Shown here piece after piece: positions 1-10,660 of a DNA stretch of 64,000 bases. The position numbers and the translations under genes are program-made. The stretch is from Saccharopolyspora flava (GTDB taxonomy: Bacteria > Actinomycetota > Actinomycetes > Mycobacteriales > Pseudonocardiaceae): contig NZ_FOZX01000007.1 in NCBI RefSeq assembly GCF_900116135.1, positions 62,001-126,000 on the forward strand, read 5' to 3'. How positions within the stretch are numbered: the stretch's first letter is position 1; each line of letters opens with the position of its first letter. Below the pieces are notes generated by a model. That model was not told the DNA's origin. It worked only from the letters and a program-made list of their open reading frames with translations, and did no database searches.

Positions 1-599
1 TAGTGGCCGAACACGGTGGTGCGCGGGAGGACCGTGACCTCCGGTGCTTCGGTCAGCTCGGCCACGACGCGGGAGATCCAGTGCGCCGCCGGGCGGCCGG
101 ACAGCTCCTCGCCGGAGCCCAGCAGGCTGCCGCCGAACTCGGTGCCTGCGTCGGCGACGATCACCCGCGCGCCGCTGCGGGCGGCGCTGAGCGCGGCGGC
201 CAGCCCGGCCGGTCCGGCGCCGACGATCAGCACGTCGCAGTGCGCGTTCGTCGCGTCGTAGCGGGCCGGGTCGGGTTCGGTCGCCAGCCGCCCCTGCCCG
301 GGCAGCCCGGTGGCGGCCAGGCCGTCGCGCAGCTCGACGGTCGTGGCGGTCAGCATCGGCTCGGGGAACGGCTCGTCGATCTGCACCAGCGCGTTGGGTT
401 CCTCCGGGCCCGCGGCCATGATCCCGCGCGGGCGCCCGTGCTTGATGCTGGTGGTGACCTGGTGGACGCCGTTGGCCAGCAGCGCCGAGGCCAGCGTGTC
501 GCCCTGGTAGCCGGTGTAGTCGCGCCCGTCGTAGCGGAAGCGCAGCACGCTGTCCCGGTCGATCCGGCCGCCTTCGGGGAGCCTGAACTCGTCGCTCAC
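1..599 (-). CDS. soxA: Sarcosine oxidase alpha subunit, N-terminal part (cut by window edge)
   Basis: This is the start of the large subunit of heterotetrameric sarcosine oxidase, which demethylates sarcosine to glycine and passes the one-carbon unit to tetrahydrofolate. About 199 residues are visible. They include the GRPRG motif near residue 56, typical of the N-terminal Fer2-like region of this subunit, and a dinucleotide-binding segment (VLIVGAGPAGLAAALSAA). The start is a GTG whose bases overlap the TGA of soxD in a GTGA arrangement, so the two should be translationally coupled. The rest of the gene, and presumably soxG, lie to the left of the window. The family call is firm; only the C-terminal aminomethyltransferase half cannot be checked. 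Confidence 0.93.
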   Translation of the reverse strand, partial: MSDEFRLPEGGRIDRDSVLRFRYDGRDYTGYQGDTLASALLANGVHQVTTSIKHGRPRGIMAAGPEEPNALVQIDEPFPEPMLTATTVELRDGLAATGLPGQGRLATEPDPARYDATNAHCDVLIVGAGPAGLAAALSAARSGARVIVADAGTEFGGSLLGSGEELSGRPAAHWISRVVAELTEAPEVTVLPRTTVFGH

Positions 600-859
600 C
601 TCGTCACCGCCCTGTCGTCGTGGAGGATCTCGTTGGTCCGGGTGTCCCGGCGGATGTCGAACCAGCGGCGGCAGCCCGCCTGGTGGTTCCAGCGCTCGGC
701 GAACACGCCCTTGGGGTTGGCGCGGAAGAACAGGAACTCCGCCCAGTCCGCGTCGGACGTCGCGTGCGGCTCGGCGGGGTAGGACACCTCGGCCTGACCG
801 CCGTAGTGGAACTCGGTCTCGTTGCGCGGCCCGCACCACGGGCAGGGGATCAACATCAT
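596..859 (-). CDS. soxD: Sarcosine oxidase delta subunit
   Basis: This 87-residue protein is the small zinc-binding subunit of heterotetrameric sarcosine oxidase. The four expected zinc ligands are all present: Cys6 and Cys9 in CPWCG, His59 and Cys63 in the segment WNHQAGC. Length and the RWFDIRRDT segment are typical of the family. An AAGGAG ribosome site lies just upstream of the ATG. A second ATG directly follows the first, so the start could be one codon later. The gene sits between soxB (11 bases upstream) and soxA (overlapping), the usual soxBDA order. Confidence 0.95.
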   Translation of the reverse strand: MMLIPCPWCGPRNETEFHYGGQAEVSYPAEPHATSDADWAEFLFFRANPKGVFAERWNHQAGCRRWFDIRRDTRTNEILHDDRAVTR

Positions 860-870
860 GGCGGTCTCCT

Positions 871-2100
871 TCAGTGCGCCACGCCGGCGGCGCCGTGCTC
901 GTCGACCAGGGCGCCGGTGGTGAAGCGCTCGAGGCCGAAGGGGGCGTTGAGGGGGTGGGGTTCGTCGTGGGCGATGGTGTGGGCGTAGCACCAGCCGACG
1001 CCCGGCGTGGCCTTGAAACCGCCTGTGCCCCAACCGCAGTTGATGTAGAGGCCGTCGAACGGGGTGAGGCCCATGATCGCCGAGGCGTCCGGGGTCACGT
1101 CCACGACACCGGCCCAGGTGCGCAGCACGTGCGCGCGGGCGAACATCGGGAACAGCTCCACGGCGGCGGTCAGCTCGCGCTCGATGGTGTGGAACGAGCC
1201 GCGCTGGCCGTAGGAGTTGTAGGCGTCGATGCCGGCGCCGAGGACGAGTTCTCCCTTGTGCGCCTGGGAGACGTAGACGTGCACGGCGTTGGACATGACC
1301 ACCGTCGGGTGCACGGGTTCGAGCAGTTCGGACACCAGGGCCTGCAGCGGGTGGCTCTGCAGCGGCAGCCGCAGCCCGAGCTCGTCGGCCAGCACCGAGG
1401 TGTGCCCGGCGGCGGCGAGCGCGACCTTGCCGGTGGCGATGTCGCCGCGCGTGGTCCTCACCCCGACGATCCGGTCGCCGATCCGGTCGAAGCCGGTGAC
1501 CTGGCAGTTCTGCACCAGGTCGACGCCCATCCGGTCCAGCGCGCGGGCGAATCCCCAGGCGACGTGGTCGTGCTTGGCGATGCCGGCCCGCGGCTGCCAG
1601 GTGGCGCCAAGCACGGGGTAGCGCAGGTCGGGGGAGGTGTTGAGGATCGGGCAGATCTCGGCCACCTGCTGCGGGTCGAGCCACTCGGCGTCGATGCCGT
1701 TGAGCCGGTTGGCGCCGACGCGGCGGACGCTGTCGCGGACCTCCTGCAGCGAGTGGGCGAGGTTGAGCACGCCGCGCTGGGAGAACAGCAGCGGGTAGTC
1801 CAGCTCCTCCTCCAGGCCCTCCCACAGCTTCAGCGCGTGCTCGTAGAGCCCGGCGCTCTCGTCCCAGAGGTAGTTGGAGCGGATGATCGTGGTGTTGCGG
1901 GCCATGTTCCCGCCCGCCAGCCACCCGCTCTCCAGCACCGCCATGTTGGTGATGCCGTGGTTGACCGCCAGGTAGTAGGCGGTGGCCAGGCCGTGGCCCC
2001 CGCCGCCGACGATCACCACGTCGTAGGACGGTTTCGGATCGGCCGAACCCCAGAGCCAGTCCGGGTGCTCGGGCAGATCGGCACCGGGTGTTCGAGGCAT
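871..2100 (-). CDS. soxB: Sarcosine oxidase beta subunit
   Basis: This is the 409-residue catalytic beta subunit, which oxidises sarcosine using non-covalent FAD and covalent FMN. It has an N-terminal FAD-binding motif (VGGGGHG, residues 31-37). The segment [15 protein letters not shown] puts His177 where the covalent FMN histidine of corynebacterial SoxB lies. The fold is that of the DAO family, and the length matches the roughly 405 residues usual for SoxB. It is the first gene of a soxBDA operon divergent from dimethylglycine oxidase. A promoter and a putative GntR operator lie 65-115 bases upstream, so it is probably induced together with the rest of the betaine pathway. Confidence 0.95.
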   Translation of the reverse strand: MPRTPGADLPEHPDWLWGSADPKPSYDVVIVGGGGHGLATAYYLAVNHGITNMAVLESGWLAGGNMARNTTIIRSNYLWDESAGLYEHALKLWEGLEEELDYPLLFSQRGVLNLAHSLQEVRDSVRRVGANRLNGIDAEWLDPQQVAEICPILNTSPDLRYPVLGATWQPRAGIAKHDHVAWGFARALDRMGVDLVQNCQVTGFDRIGDRIVGVRTTRGDIATGKVALAAAGHTSVLADELGLRLPLQSHPLQALVSELLEPVHPTVVMSNAVHVYVSQAHKGELVLGAGIDAYNSYGQRGSFHTIERELTAAVELFPMFARAHVLRTWAGVVDVTPDASAIMGLTPFDGLYINCGWGTGGFKATPGVGWCYAHTIAHDEPHPLNAPFGLERFTTGALVDEHGAAGVAH

Positions 2101-2164
2101 GAGAGCCCTCCGTTCGAGATGCGGGAGCGAGTGCTCAACAAGGGGGAGAGGCGCTGAAAGCCAA

Positions 2165-2213
2165 CTGACATATCAGATGGACACCAAGGTAACAGCGAAC
2201 GCCGCCCGGTCAA
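2165..2213 (-). promoter_or_regulatory. soxB promoter with GntR-type operator (site 1)
   Basis: Read on the minus strand, TTGACC (2208-2213), a 16-base spacer and TACCTT (2186-2191) form a promoter pointing at soxB. Nine bases downstream of the -10 box is CTGATATGTCAG (2165-2176), a near-perfect palindrome one base from the consensus CTGATATATCAG found at three other promoters in the window. A protein bound here would cover the transcription start and repress. The assignment to the GntR gene at 11832-12491 is inference. Confidence 0.7.
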
Positions 2214-2234
2214 CCCCTCGTGCCCCATCCGGTC

Positions 2235-2273
2235 GAAAACCCCGGTTTTCACGCGTCGAAAACCCCGGTTTTC
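2235..2273. repeat. Tandem pair of 16-bp inverted repeats between the divergent sox and dmg promoters
   Basis: The unit GAAAACCCCGGTTTTC occurs at 2235-2250 and again at 2258-2273, each preceded by GTC, with a period of 23 bases. Each unit has 7-bp inverted arms (GAAAACC/GGTTTTC) around CC. The pair lies in the 434-bp gap between the two divergent promoters, outside both, so it could be a second regulator site or a short palindromic repeat. The rest of the gap holds only the two promoters and the dmg leader. Confidence 0.6.
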
Positions 2274-2349
2274 GCGCGATGGATGTTGCGGTTTTTGACG
2301 GGGGTGGGGGTGTTCGGTCGCGGTGGTGGGGGAATTTTCGGGTCACGTG

Positions 2350-2399
2350 TTGACCGCGGGGGTGTGGGCGCTTACCTTGATGCGCAGTTGATATATCAG
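2350..2399 (+). promoter_or_regulatory. Dimethylglycine oxidase promoter with GntR-type operator (site 2)
   Basis: TTGACC (2350-2355), a 17-base spacer and TACCTT (2373-2378) are the same hexamers as at the soxB promoter. Exactly nine bases after the -10 box lies TTGATATATCAG (2388-2399), whose inner ten bases are a perfect palindrome. The mirrored layout of the two divergent promoters (same hexamers, same N9, same operator) argues for real control elements. Transcription would start near 2385, giving a leader of about 150 bases before the ATG of dmg. Confidence 0.75.
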
Positions 2400-2525
2400 T
2401 CCTCCATCAGAGGTCGCTGATCCCCTCGTCTCGGTTCCGCCGTCCGGCGGAACTCCCTCTCCCGCAACGTCTTTCCGCCTCGCCGGAGGCGGGACCCCCA
2501 GCTTCAGACTCCGCCGCTCCGTTAG

Positions 2526-5000
<2,475 letters not shown>

Positions 5001-5015
5001 GTTCCGGGAGCGGGG

Positions 5016-5079
5016 CAGTTTTTCCTCGAATCACCCATGATCGATATCCGTTTTGTCCGGGTAATTCGAGGAAAAACTG
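5016..5079 (+). repeat. Dispersed 32-nt-core stem-loop element, copy 1
   Basis: A perfect 16-bp inverted repeat (CAGTTTTTCCTCGAAT at 5016-5031 and its complement at 5064-5079) flanks a 32-base core that begins CACCCATGATC and ends with GTTTTGTCCGG plus three bases. The element lies in the 111-bp gap between dmg and sdaA. Two further copies with the same core length occur at 34394-34463 and 60749-60822. It could act as an RNA hairpin between co-directional genes, or be a mobile palindromic repeat. Confidence 0.8.
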
Positions 5080-5111
5080 TCTCCTGCCCCCACCTACCCC
5101 CGGGAGCACCC

Positions 5112-6464
5112 ATGACTCTGTCCGTCTTCGACTTGTTCAAGGTCGGCATCGGGCCGTCGAGCTCGCACACCGTCGGGCCGATGCGGGCGGCGCACCTGTT
5201 CGTCGAGCACCTGCGCGCCACCGGCGCGATGGCCCGGGTCGCGCGGGTGCGCTGCGAGCTGTTCGGCTCGCTCGGCGCCACCGGGCACGGGCACGGCAGC
5301 GTCAAGGCCGTGGTGCTCGGGCTGACCGGCGAGCAACCGCACCTGGTCGACCCCGTCGCGGTCGAACCGCAGGTCGCCGCGGTGCGGGAGGAGCACCGGA
5401 TCAGCCTCGGCGGCGAGCACAAGATCGCCTTCGACCTCGACCGCGACGTCGTGCTGCACCGCCGCAAGCGGCTCGACTTCCACAGCAACGGCATGGCCTT
5501 CGAAGCCCTCGACGACGACGGCGCCCGGGTGGTGCGCCGCGAGTACTACTCCGTCGGCGGCGGTTTCGTGCTCGACGAGGACGACACCGGCAACCCGGTC
5601 CTCGTCGAGGACGCCACCCCCGTCGCCCACCCGTTCCGCACCGGCGCCGAACTGCTCACCCAGGCCGCGAGCCTCGGCCGCATCAGCGACGTCGTGCTGG
5701 CCAACGAGGCCTCCTGGCGGCCCGAGGCCGAGACCCGCGCGCACCTGCTGCACCTCTGGCAGGTGATGCGCGAGTGCGTCGACCGGGGCACGCGCACCGG
5801 AGGAGTGCTGCCCGGCGGGCTCAAGGTCCGCCGCCGGGCCCGGGACCTGGCCGCGAGCCTCGACGAGCACGCCGACCCGATGGAGTGGGCGACCCTCTAC
5901 GCGCTGGCGGTCAACGAGGAGAACGCCGCGGGCGGCCGGGTCGTCACCGCCCCGACCAACGGCGCGGCCGGCATCGTGCCCGCCGTCCTGCACTACGCCC
6001 ACCGGTTCCTGCCCGGCTTCGACGACGACCACGCGGTGCGCTTCCTGCTCACCGCGGGCGCGGTCGGCGTGCTGTTCAAGGAGAACGCCTCGATCTCCGG
6101 TGCCGAGGTCGGCTGCCAGGGCGAGGTCGGCTCGGCCTGCTCGATGGCCGCCGCCGGGCTCGCCGAACTCCTCGGCGGCACCCCCGAGCAGGTGGAGAAC
6201 GCCGCCGAGATCGGCATCGAGCACAACCTCGGCCTGACCTGCGACCCCGTCGGCGGGCTGGTGCAGATCCCGTGCATCGAGCGCAACGCGGTCGCCGCGA
6301 TCAAGGCCATCACCGCGGCCCGGATGGCGCTGCGCGGCGACGGCGAGCATCACGTGTCGCTGGACAAGGCCATCAAGACGATGCGCGAGACCGGCGCCGA
6401 CATGAAGGACAAGTACAAGGAGACCGCGCGCGGCGGACTCGCGCTCAACATCGTGGAATGCTGA
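5112..6464 (+). CDS. sdaA: L-serine ammonia-lyase, iron-sulfur dependent
   Basis: This 450-residue protein converts L-serine to pyruvate and ammonia. It is a single-chain SdaA: an N-terminal beta domain opening with [20 protein letters not shown], then the alpha domain with [22 protein letters not shown] and [16 protein letters not shown]. The cysteines of these last motifs bind the [4Fe-4S] cluster. Length and end (GLALNIVEC) are typical. The chosen ATG has GGGAG six bases upstream and directly begins the conserved domain. Its place in the betaine operon makes sense: glycine from sarcosine plus methylene-THF gives serine through GlyA, and SdaA drains serine to pyruvate. Confidence 0.95.
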   Translation: MTLSVFDLFKVGIGPSSSHTVGPMRAAHLFVEHLRATGAMARVARVRCELFGSLGATGHGHGSVKAVVLGLTGEQPHLVDPVAVEPQVAAVREEHRISLGGEHKIAFDLDRDVVLHRRKRLDFHSNGMAFEALDDDGARVVRREYYSVGGGFVLDEDDTGNPVLVEDATPVAHPFRTGAELLTQAASLGRISDVVLANEASWRPEAETRAHLLHLWQVMRECVDRGTRTGGVLPGGLKVRRRARDLAASLDEHADPMEWATLYALAVNEENAAGGRVVTAPTNGAAGIVPAVLHYAHRFLPGFDDDHAVRFLLTAGAVGVLFKENASISGAEVGCQGEVGSACSMAAAGLAELLGGTPEQVENAAEIGIEHNLGLTCDPVGGLVQIPCIERNAVAAIKAITAARMALRGDGEHHVSLDKAIKTMRETGADMKDKYKETARGGLALNIVEC

Positions 6465-6474
6465 GGAGAATCCC

Positions 6475-7308
6475 GTGACGTTCACCCTCACCCTGAGCTG
6501 CCCCAACCGCACCGGCATCGTCCAGGCCGTCAGCTCGTTCCTGTTCGCCCACGGGTGCGACATCGGCGAGTACCGCCAGTTCGACGACCCGGTGCGCGGC
6601 CGGCTGTTCCTGCGCGTGCAGGCCACCGGCGAGGACACCGACCACCTGTCGCGCGAATTCGCCTCGGTGGCCACCGATTTCGAGATGGACTACGCCTTCC
6701 ACCCGGATCGCCCCGCCCGCGTGCTGGTGATGGTGTCCAAGCTCGGCCACTGCCTCAACGACCTGATCTACCGCTGGCGGGCGGGCGCGCTGGGCGCCGA
6801 GATCGTCGCCGTGGTCTCCAACCACGAGGACCTGCGCCCGATGGCCGAGGCCGCGGGCCTGCCGTTCCACCACGTGCCGGTCACGCCGGAGACCAAGCCG
6901 GAGGCCGAGGCGCAGCTGCTGCGGCTGGTCGACGACCACGCCGCCGACCTGGTCGTGCTCGCCCGCTACATGCAGGTGCTCTCCGACCAGACCTGCAAGG
7001 CGCTGCACGGCCGGGCGATCAACATCCACCACTCGTTCCTGCCCGGGTTCAAGGGCGCCAAGCCCTACCACCAGGCCTACGAGCGGGGCGTCAAGCTCGT
7101 CGGCGCCACCGCCCACTACGTCACCCCCGACCTGGACGAGGGGCCGATCATCGAGCAGGAGGTCATCCGCATCGACCACACCCACGACCCGAAGGCCCTG
7201 CAGACCGTCGGCCGCGACGCCGAAGCGCTCGCCCTGTCCCGCGCGGTGCGCTGGTACTGCGAGCACCGCGTGCTGCTCAACGGCACCAGCACCGTCGTCT
7301 TCCCCTGA
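6475..7308 (+). CDS. purU: Formyltetrahydrofolate deformylase
   Basis: This 277-residue enzyme hydrolyses 10-formyl-THF to formate and free tetrahydrofolate. An N-terminal ACT domain (residues 1-80, beginning TLTLSCPNRTGIVQAVSSF) is followed by a formyltransferase domain. The catalytic Asn-His lies in INIHHSFLPGFKGAKPYHQA and the Asp in DLDEGPIIEQ. The start is a GTG with GAGGAG ahead of it, ten bases after sdaA. In this operon it would recycle the folate loaded with one-carbon units by dimethylglycine and sarcosine oxidation. Confidence 0.95.
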   Translation: MTFTLTLSCPNRTGIVQAVSSFLFAHGCDIGEYRQFDDPVRGRLFLRVQATGEDTDHLSREFASVATDFEMDYAFHPDRPARVLVMVSKLGHCLNDLIYRWRAGALGAEIVAVVSNHEDLRPMAEAAGLPFHHVPVTPETKPEAEAQLLRLVDDHAADLVVLARYMQVLSDQTCKALHGRAINIHHSFLPGFKGAKPYHQAYERGVKLVGATAHYVTPDLDEGPIIEQEVIRIDHTHDPKALQTVGRDAEALALSRAVRWYCEHRVLLNGTSTVVFP

Positions 7309-7353
7309 AACCCCTTCCCGTGCCCCGGAAATCCCCTGCGCCGAGGAGAAACC

Positions 7354-8502
7354 ATGACCACCGGTGAGCTCCCGACCACCGACCTGTCCGACAACGCCCT
7401 CCCGGAGAGCCTGCGCGAGACGCTGCCCGGCCACTACTACACCGACGAGGGGATCTTCCGCCTGGAGCAGGCGACGATCTTCGAGTCCGGCTGGTTCTGC
7501 GCGGTGCTCAGCGCCGACCTCGACAAGCCCGGCAAGTTCGAGACCGTCCAGATCGGCCGCGAGAGCGTGCTGGTCACCCGCAACCGCTCCGGCGAGATCC
7601 GCGCTCACCTCAACGTGTGCCGGCACCGGGGCGCGCGGCTGTGCACCGAGGAGTCCGGCGAGGTGCGGCGGTCCTTCCAGTGCCCGTACCACGCCTGGAC
7701 CTACTCCTTCGACGGCGATCTGATCGCCGCGCCGAACCTCAACGCGATGGACGACGTGGACCGCACCCAGTACGGCCTGCACCGGGTGCACGTGCGCGAA
7801 TGGCTCGGCTACGTGTGGTTGTGCCTGGCCGACGAGCCGCCGTCGTTCGACGACACCGTCATCGCCGACGTGAGCAACCGGCTCGGCACCCCGGACGCGA
7901 TCGTCGGCTACCAGGTCGCGGATCTGAAGCTGGGCAAGCGGATCGAGTACGACGTGAAGGCGAACTGGAAGCAGATCGTCGAGAACTTCATGGAGTGCTA
8001 CCACTGCGCGACGATCCACCCGGAGCTCACCGAGGTGCTGCCGGAGTTCGCCGACGGGCTGGCCGCGCAGTACTTCGTCGGCCACGGCGCCGAGTTCGGC
8101 GAGGACGTCGAGGGCTTCACGGTCGACGGCTCGGCGGGTCTGGCGAAGCTGCCGGGCGTGAGCGAGGAGCAGGACCGCCGCTACTACGCGATCACGGTGC
8201 GCCCGCAGGTGTTCATCAACCTGGTGCCCGATCACGTGGTGTTCCACCGGATGTTCCCGCTCGCGCCCGACCGGACGCTGGTGCGCTGCGACTGGCTGTA
8301 CCTGCCGGAGGTGGTCGACTCCGGCGCCGACATCGACCGCTCGGTGGAGTTGTTCCACCGGGTCAACCAGCAGGACTTCGACGCCTGCGAGCGCTGCCAG
8401 CTGGCGATGGACTCCCGCTCCTACGCCTCCGGCGGAGTGCTGGTGCCCAGCGAGCACCACATCGCCGAGTTCCACGACTGGGTGCGCGAGCGCATCGGCT
8501 GA
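7354..8502 (+). CDS. gbcA: Rieske non-heme iron oxygenase, probable glycine betaine monooxygenase oxygenase subunit
   Basis: This 382-residue ring-hydroxylating-type oxygenase alpha subunit probably N-demethylates glycine betaine to dimethylglycine. The Rieske site is CRHRGARLC followed by CPYHAWTY. The mononuclear iron site is in NFMECYHCATIHPEL. Length and layout match GbcA, stachydrine demethylase and carnitine oxygenase, which are hard to separate by eye. Betaine is preferred because the same operon carries dimethylglycine oxidase and sits beside sarcosine oxidase. No fused GbcB-type reductase is next to it. The electron donors are probably the ferredoxin and reductase at 10313-11823. A strong hairpin follows its stop. 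Confidence 0.82.
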   Translation: MTTGELPTTDLSDNALPESLRETLPGHYYTDEGIFRLEQATIFESGWFCAVLSADLDKPGKFETVQIGRESVLVTRNRSGEIRAHLNVCRHRGARLCTEESGEVRRSFQCPYHAWTYSFDGDLIAAPNLNAMDDVDRTQYGLHRVHVREWLGYVWLCLADEPPSFDDTVIADVSNRLGTPDAIVGYQVADLKLGKRIEYDVKANWKQIVENFMECYHCATIHPELTEVLPEFADGLAAQYFVGHGAEFGEDVEGFTVDGSAGLAKLPGVSEEQDRRYYAITVRPQVFINLVPDHVVFHRMFPLAPDRTLVRCDWLYLPEVVDSGADIDRSVELFHRVNQQDFDACERCQLAMDSRSYASGGVLVPSEHHIAEFHDWVRERIG

Positions 8503-8514
8503 TCCCGGCCACGA

Positions 8515-8546
8515 AAGAGGCCCCGCACCTCGGTGCGGGGCCTCTT
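8515..8546. terminator. Bidirectional hairpin terminator between convergent genes
   Basis: AAGAGGCCCCGCACC at 8515-8529 pairs perfectly with GGTGCGGGGCCTCTT at 8532-8546, leaving a tight UC-centred loop. It fills the 51-bp gap between the convergent oxygenase and transporter genes. A clear U tract is missing, as is usual for actinomycete terminators. Confidence 0.85.
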
Positions 8547-8553
8547 CGCGCGT

Positions 8554-9984
8554 TCAGCGGGGGAGTTCCAGCGGGACGCCGTCGTCGGACAGCGGGGGAG
8601 GCGGCAGTTCCGCGCTGGAGGTCAGTGGGGCGGCCCCGTCGAGGGGCTTGCCCGCGTGCTCGCGCAGGAAGTGCGTGGCGGCGACGCCGATGACGCCGGC
8701 CCCGATGAGGTAGTAGCCCGGCCAGTCCAGGTTGCCGGTCGCGGTCACCGCGGCCTCGATGATGGTCGGCGCGGTCCCGGCGAACAGCGACACCGCGAGG
8801 TTGAAGATGACCGCGAGGCTGCTGTAGCGGATCATCGTCGGGAACAGCGCGGGCAGCGTGGACGGCGACACGGCCGCGAAGCACAGCAGGCACAGGCCGA
8901 TGATGAGCAGGCCGAGCACCTGGGCCACCGGGCCCTCGCGCAGCAGCCACACCGCGGGAAGCCCCAGCAGCACCAGGCCGACGCTGCCGGTCATGAGCAC
9001 GGGTTTGCGGCCGATGCGGTCGCTGAGCCTGCCCACGCCGGTGATGGCGCACAGCATCACCAGCATGACCGCGACCTGCATCCCGGTGGCCGCGGCACCG
9101 GAGGTGGCGTGCTCGCCGTGTCGCTGCAGCGTGCTGGTCAGGTAGGTGGGCGCGTAGTTGGTGAGCACGTAGTTGGTGACGTTCCAGGCCACCACGATCC
9201 CGGCCGCCACCAGCGCCGGGGTGCGGTAGTGGCGGCGCACGATCTGCACCGCGCGCCGCGTGGTCATCGTGGCCAGCACGGGGGAGCGCTCCATGAGCTG
9301 CCGGAACGCGGGGGTGTCCTCCAGCCGGATCCGCAGGTACAGCCCCACGATCCCCAGCGGCAGGGCGAGCATGAACGGGATGCGCCAGCCCCAGGCGAGC
9401 AGCGCGTCGGTGGGCAGCAGCGCGATGACGGCGCCGCAGGTGCCCGCGCCGAGGGCGTAGCCGGCCAGGGTGCTGAACTCCAGCCAGCTGCCGAAGAACC
9501 CGCGCCGCCGGTCCGGCGCGTACTCGGCGATGAGCGTCAGCGCCCCGGTGTACTCACCTCCGGCGGAGAAGCCCTGCAGCATCCGCACGAGCAGCACCAG
9601 CAGCGGCGCCAGCAGCCCGACGGCGCCGTGGCCGGGGACCAGGCCGAGCAGCACGGTGGCGGCGGCCATCATGAGCACGGTCGCCGAGAGCACCTTGGTG
9701 CGCCCGTAGCGGTCGCCGAGGCGTCCGAACACGAACCCGCCCAGCGGGCGCATCAGGAACGCGGCGGCGAACGCGCCGAGCGTGTAGACCCCGGCCCACG
9801 GGCCGAAGTCGGGGAAGAAGACCTGGTCGAGGACTCCGGCGGCCAGGTAGGAGTAGATCCCGAAGTCGTACCACTCGGCCACGTTGCCGACGGCTGCCGC
9901 GCCGACCGCTCGCTGGACCGTGCGCTCCTCTTGCACGACAGGCGGTCTCAGGCCTCGGCGAGGCCGTCTGGGGCGATCGGTCAT
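8554..9984 (-). CDS. MFS transporter, metabolite:H+ symporter (ProP-like) type
   Basis: This 476-residue, 12-segment membrane protein belongs to the metabolite/H+ symporter family that includes ProP. It opens with VGNVAEWYDFGIYSYLA, the signature of the first helix, followed by RPLGGFVFGRLGDRYGR between helices 2 and 3 and QGFSAGGEYTGA. The ATG at 9984 (MTDRPRR) is preferred. The frame stays open upstream, but a longer start would run into the promoter and operator at 10064-10112. Context and operator suggest uptake of betaine or a related compatible solute; the exact substrate is not provable from sequence. Confidence 0.88.
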   Translation of the reverse strand: MTDRPRRPRRGLRPPVVQEERTVQRAVGAAAVGNVAEWYDFGIYSYLAAGVLDQVFFPDFGPWAGVYTLGAFAAAFLMRPLGGFVFGRLGDRYGRTKVLSATVLMMAAATVLLGLVPGHGAVGLLAPLLVLLVRMLQGFSAGGEYTGALTLIAEYAPDRRRGFFGSWLEFSTLAGYALGAGTCGAVIALLPTDALLAWGWRIPFMLALPLGIVGLYLRIRLEDTPAFRQLMERSPVLATMTTRRAVQIVRRHYRTPALVAAGIVVAWNVTNYVLTNYAPTYLTSTLQRHGEHATSGAAATGMQVAVMLVMLCAITGVGRLSDRIGRKPVLMTGSVGLVLLGLPAVWLLREGPVAQVLGLLIIGLCLLCFAAVSPSTLPALFPTMIRYSSLAVIFNLAVSLFAGTAPTIIEAAVTATGNLDWPGYYLIGAGVIGVAATHFLREHAGKPLDGAAPLTSSAELPPPPLSDDGVPLELPR

Positions 9985-10063
9985 GGGGCTCTCCCGGGTG
10001 CGACGCAGCGCTGGGGGCCGCGGGTCCTCGTGGCGGCGTCGCGGTTGTGACCGCGATCGACTA

Positions 10064-10112
10064 CTGATATATCTGTTGGCGAGAAGGTAAACCCTCGGCA
10101 TCGCCGAATCAA
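10064..10112 (-). promoter_or_regulatory. Transporter promoter with GntR-type operator (site 3)
   Basis: On the minus strand TTGATT (10107-10112), a 17-base spacer and TACCTT (10084-10089) are followed after eight bases by the palindromic 12-mer at 10064-10075 (plus strand CTGATATATCTG, one mismatch to consensus). This repeats the layout at the soxB and dmg promoters and gives the transporter a leader of about 90 bases. The site may also influence the ferredoxin gene, which starts 240 bases away on the other strand of this 328-bp divergent gap. Confidence 0.72.
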
Positions 10113-10266
10113 GGCCTCAGTCACCCCACCGCTCCGCTGCCGGGGCCGCGACGCTTCCCTCCGCGGTCTCGCGATCACGCGCGCCCGCGTGCTTCCACCT
10201 GCGAAAACCTCGTGTTTCCTGCTGGATTTCCCCATTGACGAGCGGCCTGCGGACCCCCATCCTGTT

Positions 10267-10302
10267 GTTGCGCATAGCACGCGGTGTTCCGCTATCTGCA
10301 AC
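10267..10302. repeat. Inverted repeat immediately upstream of the ferredoxin ribosome site
   Basis: GTTGCGCATAGC (10267-10278) and GCTATCTGCAAC (10291-10302) are inverted with 10 of 12 positions matching and a 12-base spacer. The right arm ends one base before the AGGAGG (10303-10308) of the ferredoxin gene. It could be an operator for a separate regulator or a leader hairpin affecting translation. It does not resemble CTGATATATCAG. Confidence 0.55.
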
Positions 10303-10312
10303 AGGAGGCGTC

Positions 10313-10660
10313 ATGATCTTGGTTGGTGAGCTGGTCGACCTGCCGCCGGGGGAGTCGGTTCGCGTGCACGGCGACGTGGCGATCGCGGTGTTCAACGTCG
10401 ACGGCGAGCTCTACGCCATCGACGACACCTGCTCGCACCAGGACGCGTCGCTGTCCGACGGCTGGCTGGAGGGCTGTGCCGTCGAATGCCCGCTGCACGC
10501 GGCCTGTTTCGACCTCAAGACCGGGATGCCCAGCGGGCCGCCCGCCAAGAAGCCGGTCCGCACCCACGCGGTGACCGTCGAGGACGGCGTCATCTACGTG
10601 CACGAGTCCACCCGCGTCGAGGCCGGCGCCCCGAGCGCGCCCGCGGAGGAGGTCGTCTGA
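10313..10660 (+). CDS. Rieske [2Fe-2S] ferredoxin
   Basis: This 115-residue ferredoxin carries one Rieske cluster bound by CSHQDASL and CPLHAACFDLKTG (two Cys, two His). It is the small electron carrier type used by three-component Rieske oxygenases. The ATG is fixed by AGGAGG four bases before it and by the conserved N-terminus (ILVGELVDLPPGESV). Its stop overlaps the start of the ferredoxin reductase by one base, so the two form a coupled redox pair. The nearest oxygenase is the betaine-type enzyme at 7354-8502. Confidence 0.93.
   Translation: MILVGELVDLPPGESVRVHGDVAIAVFNVDGELYAIDDTCSHQDASLSDGWLEGCAVECPLHAACFDLKTGMPSGPPAKKPVRTHAVTVEDGVIYVHESTRVEAGAPSAPAEEVV

Noticed and set aside
8554-10101. 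Longer start for the ProP-like transporter (515 residues)
   Set aside because: The extra 39 residues read through the promoter and operator at 10064-10112, and the family N-terminus fits the ATG at 9984.
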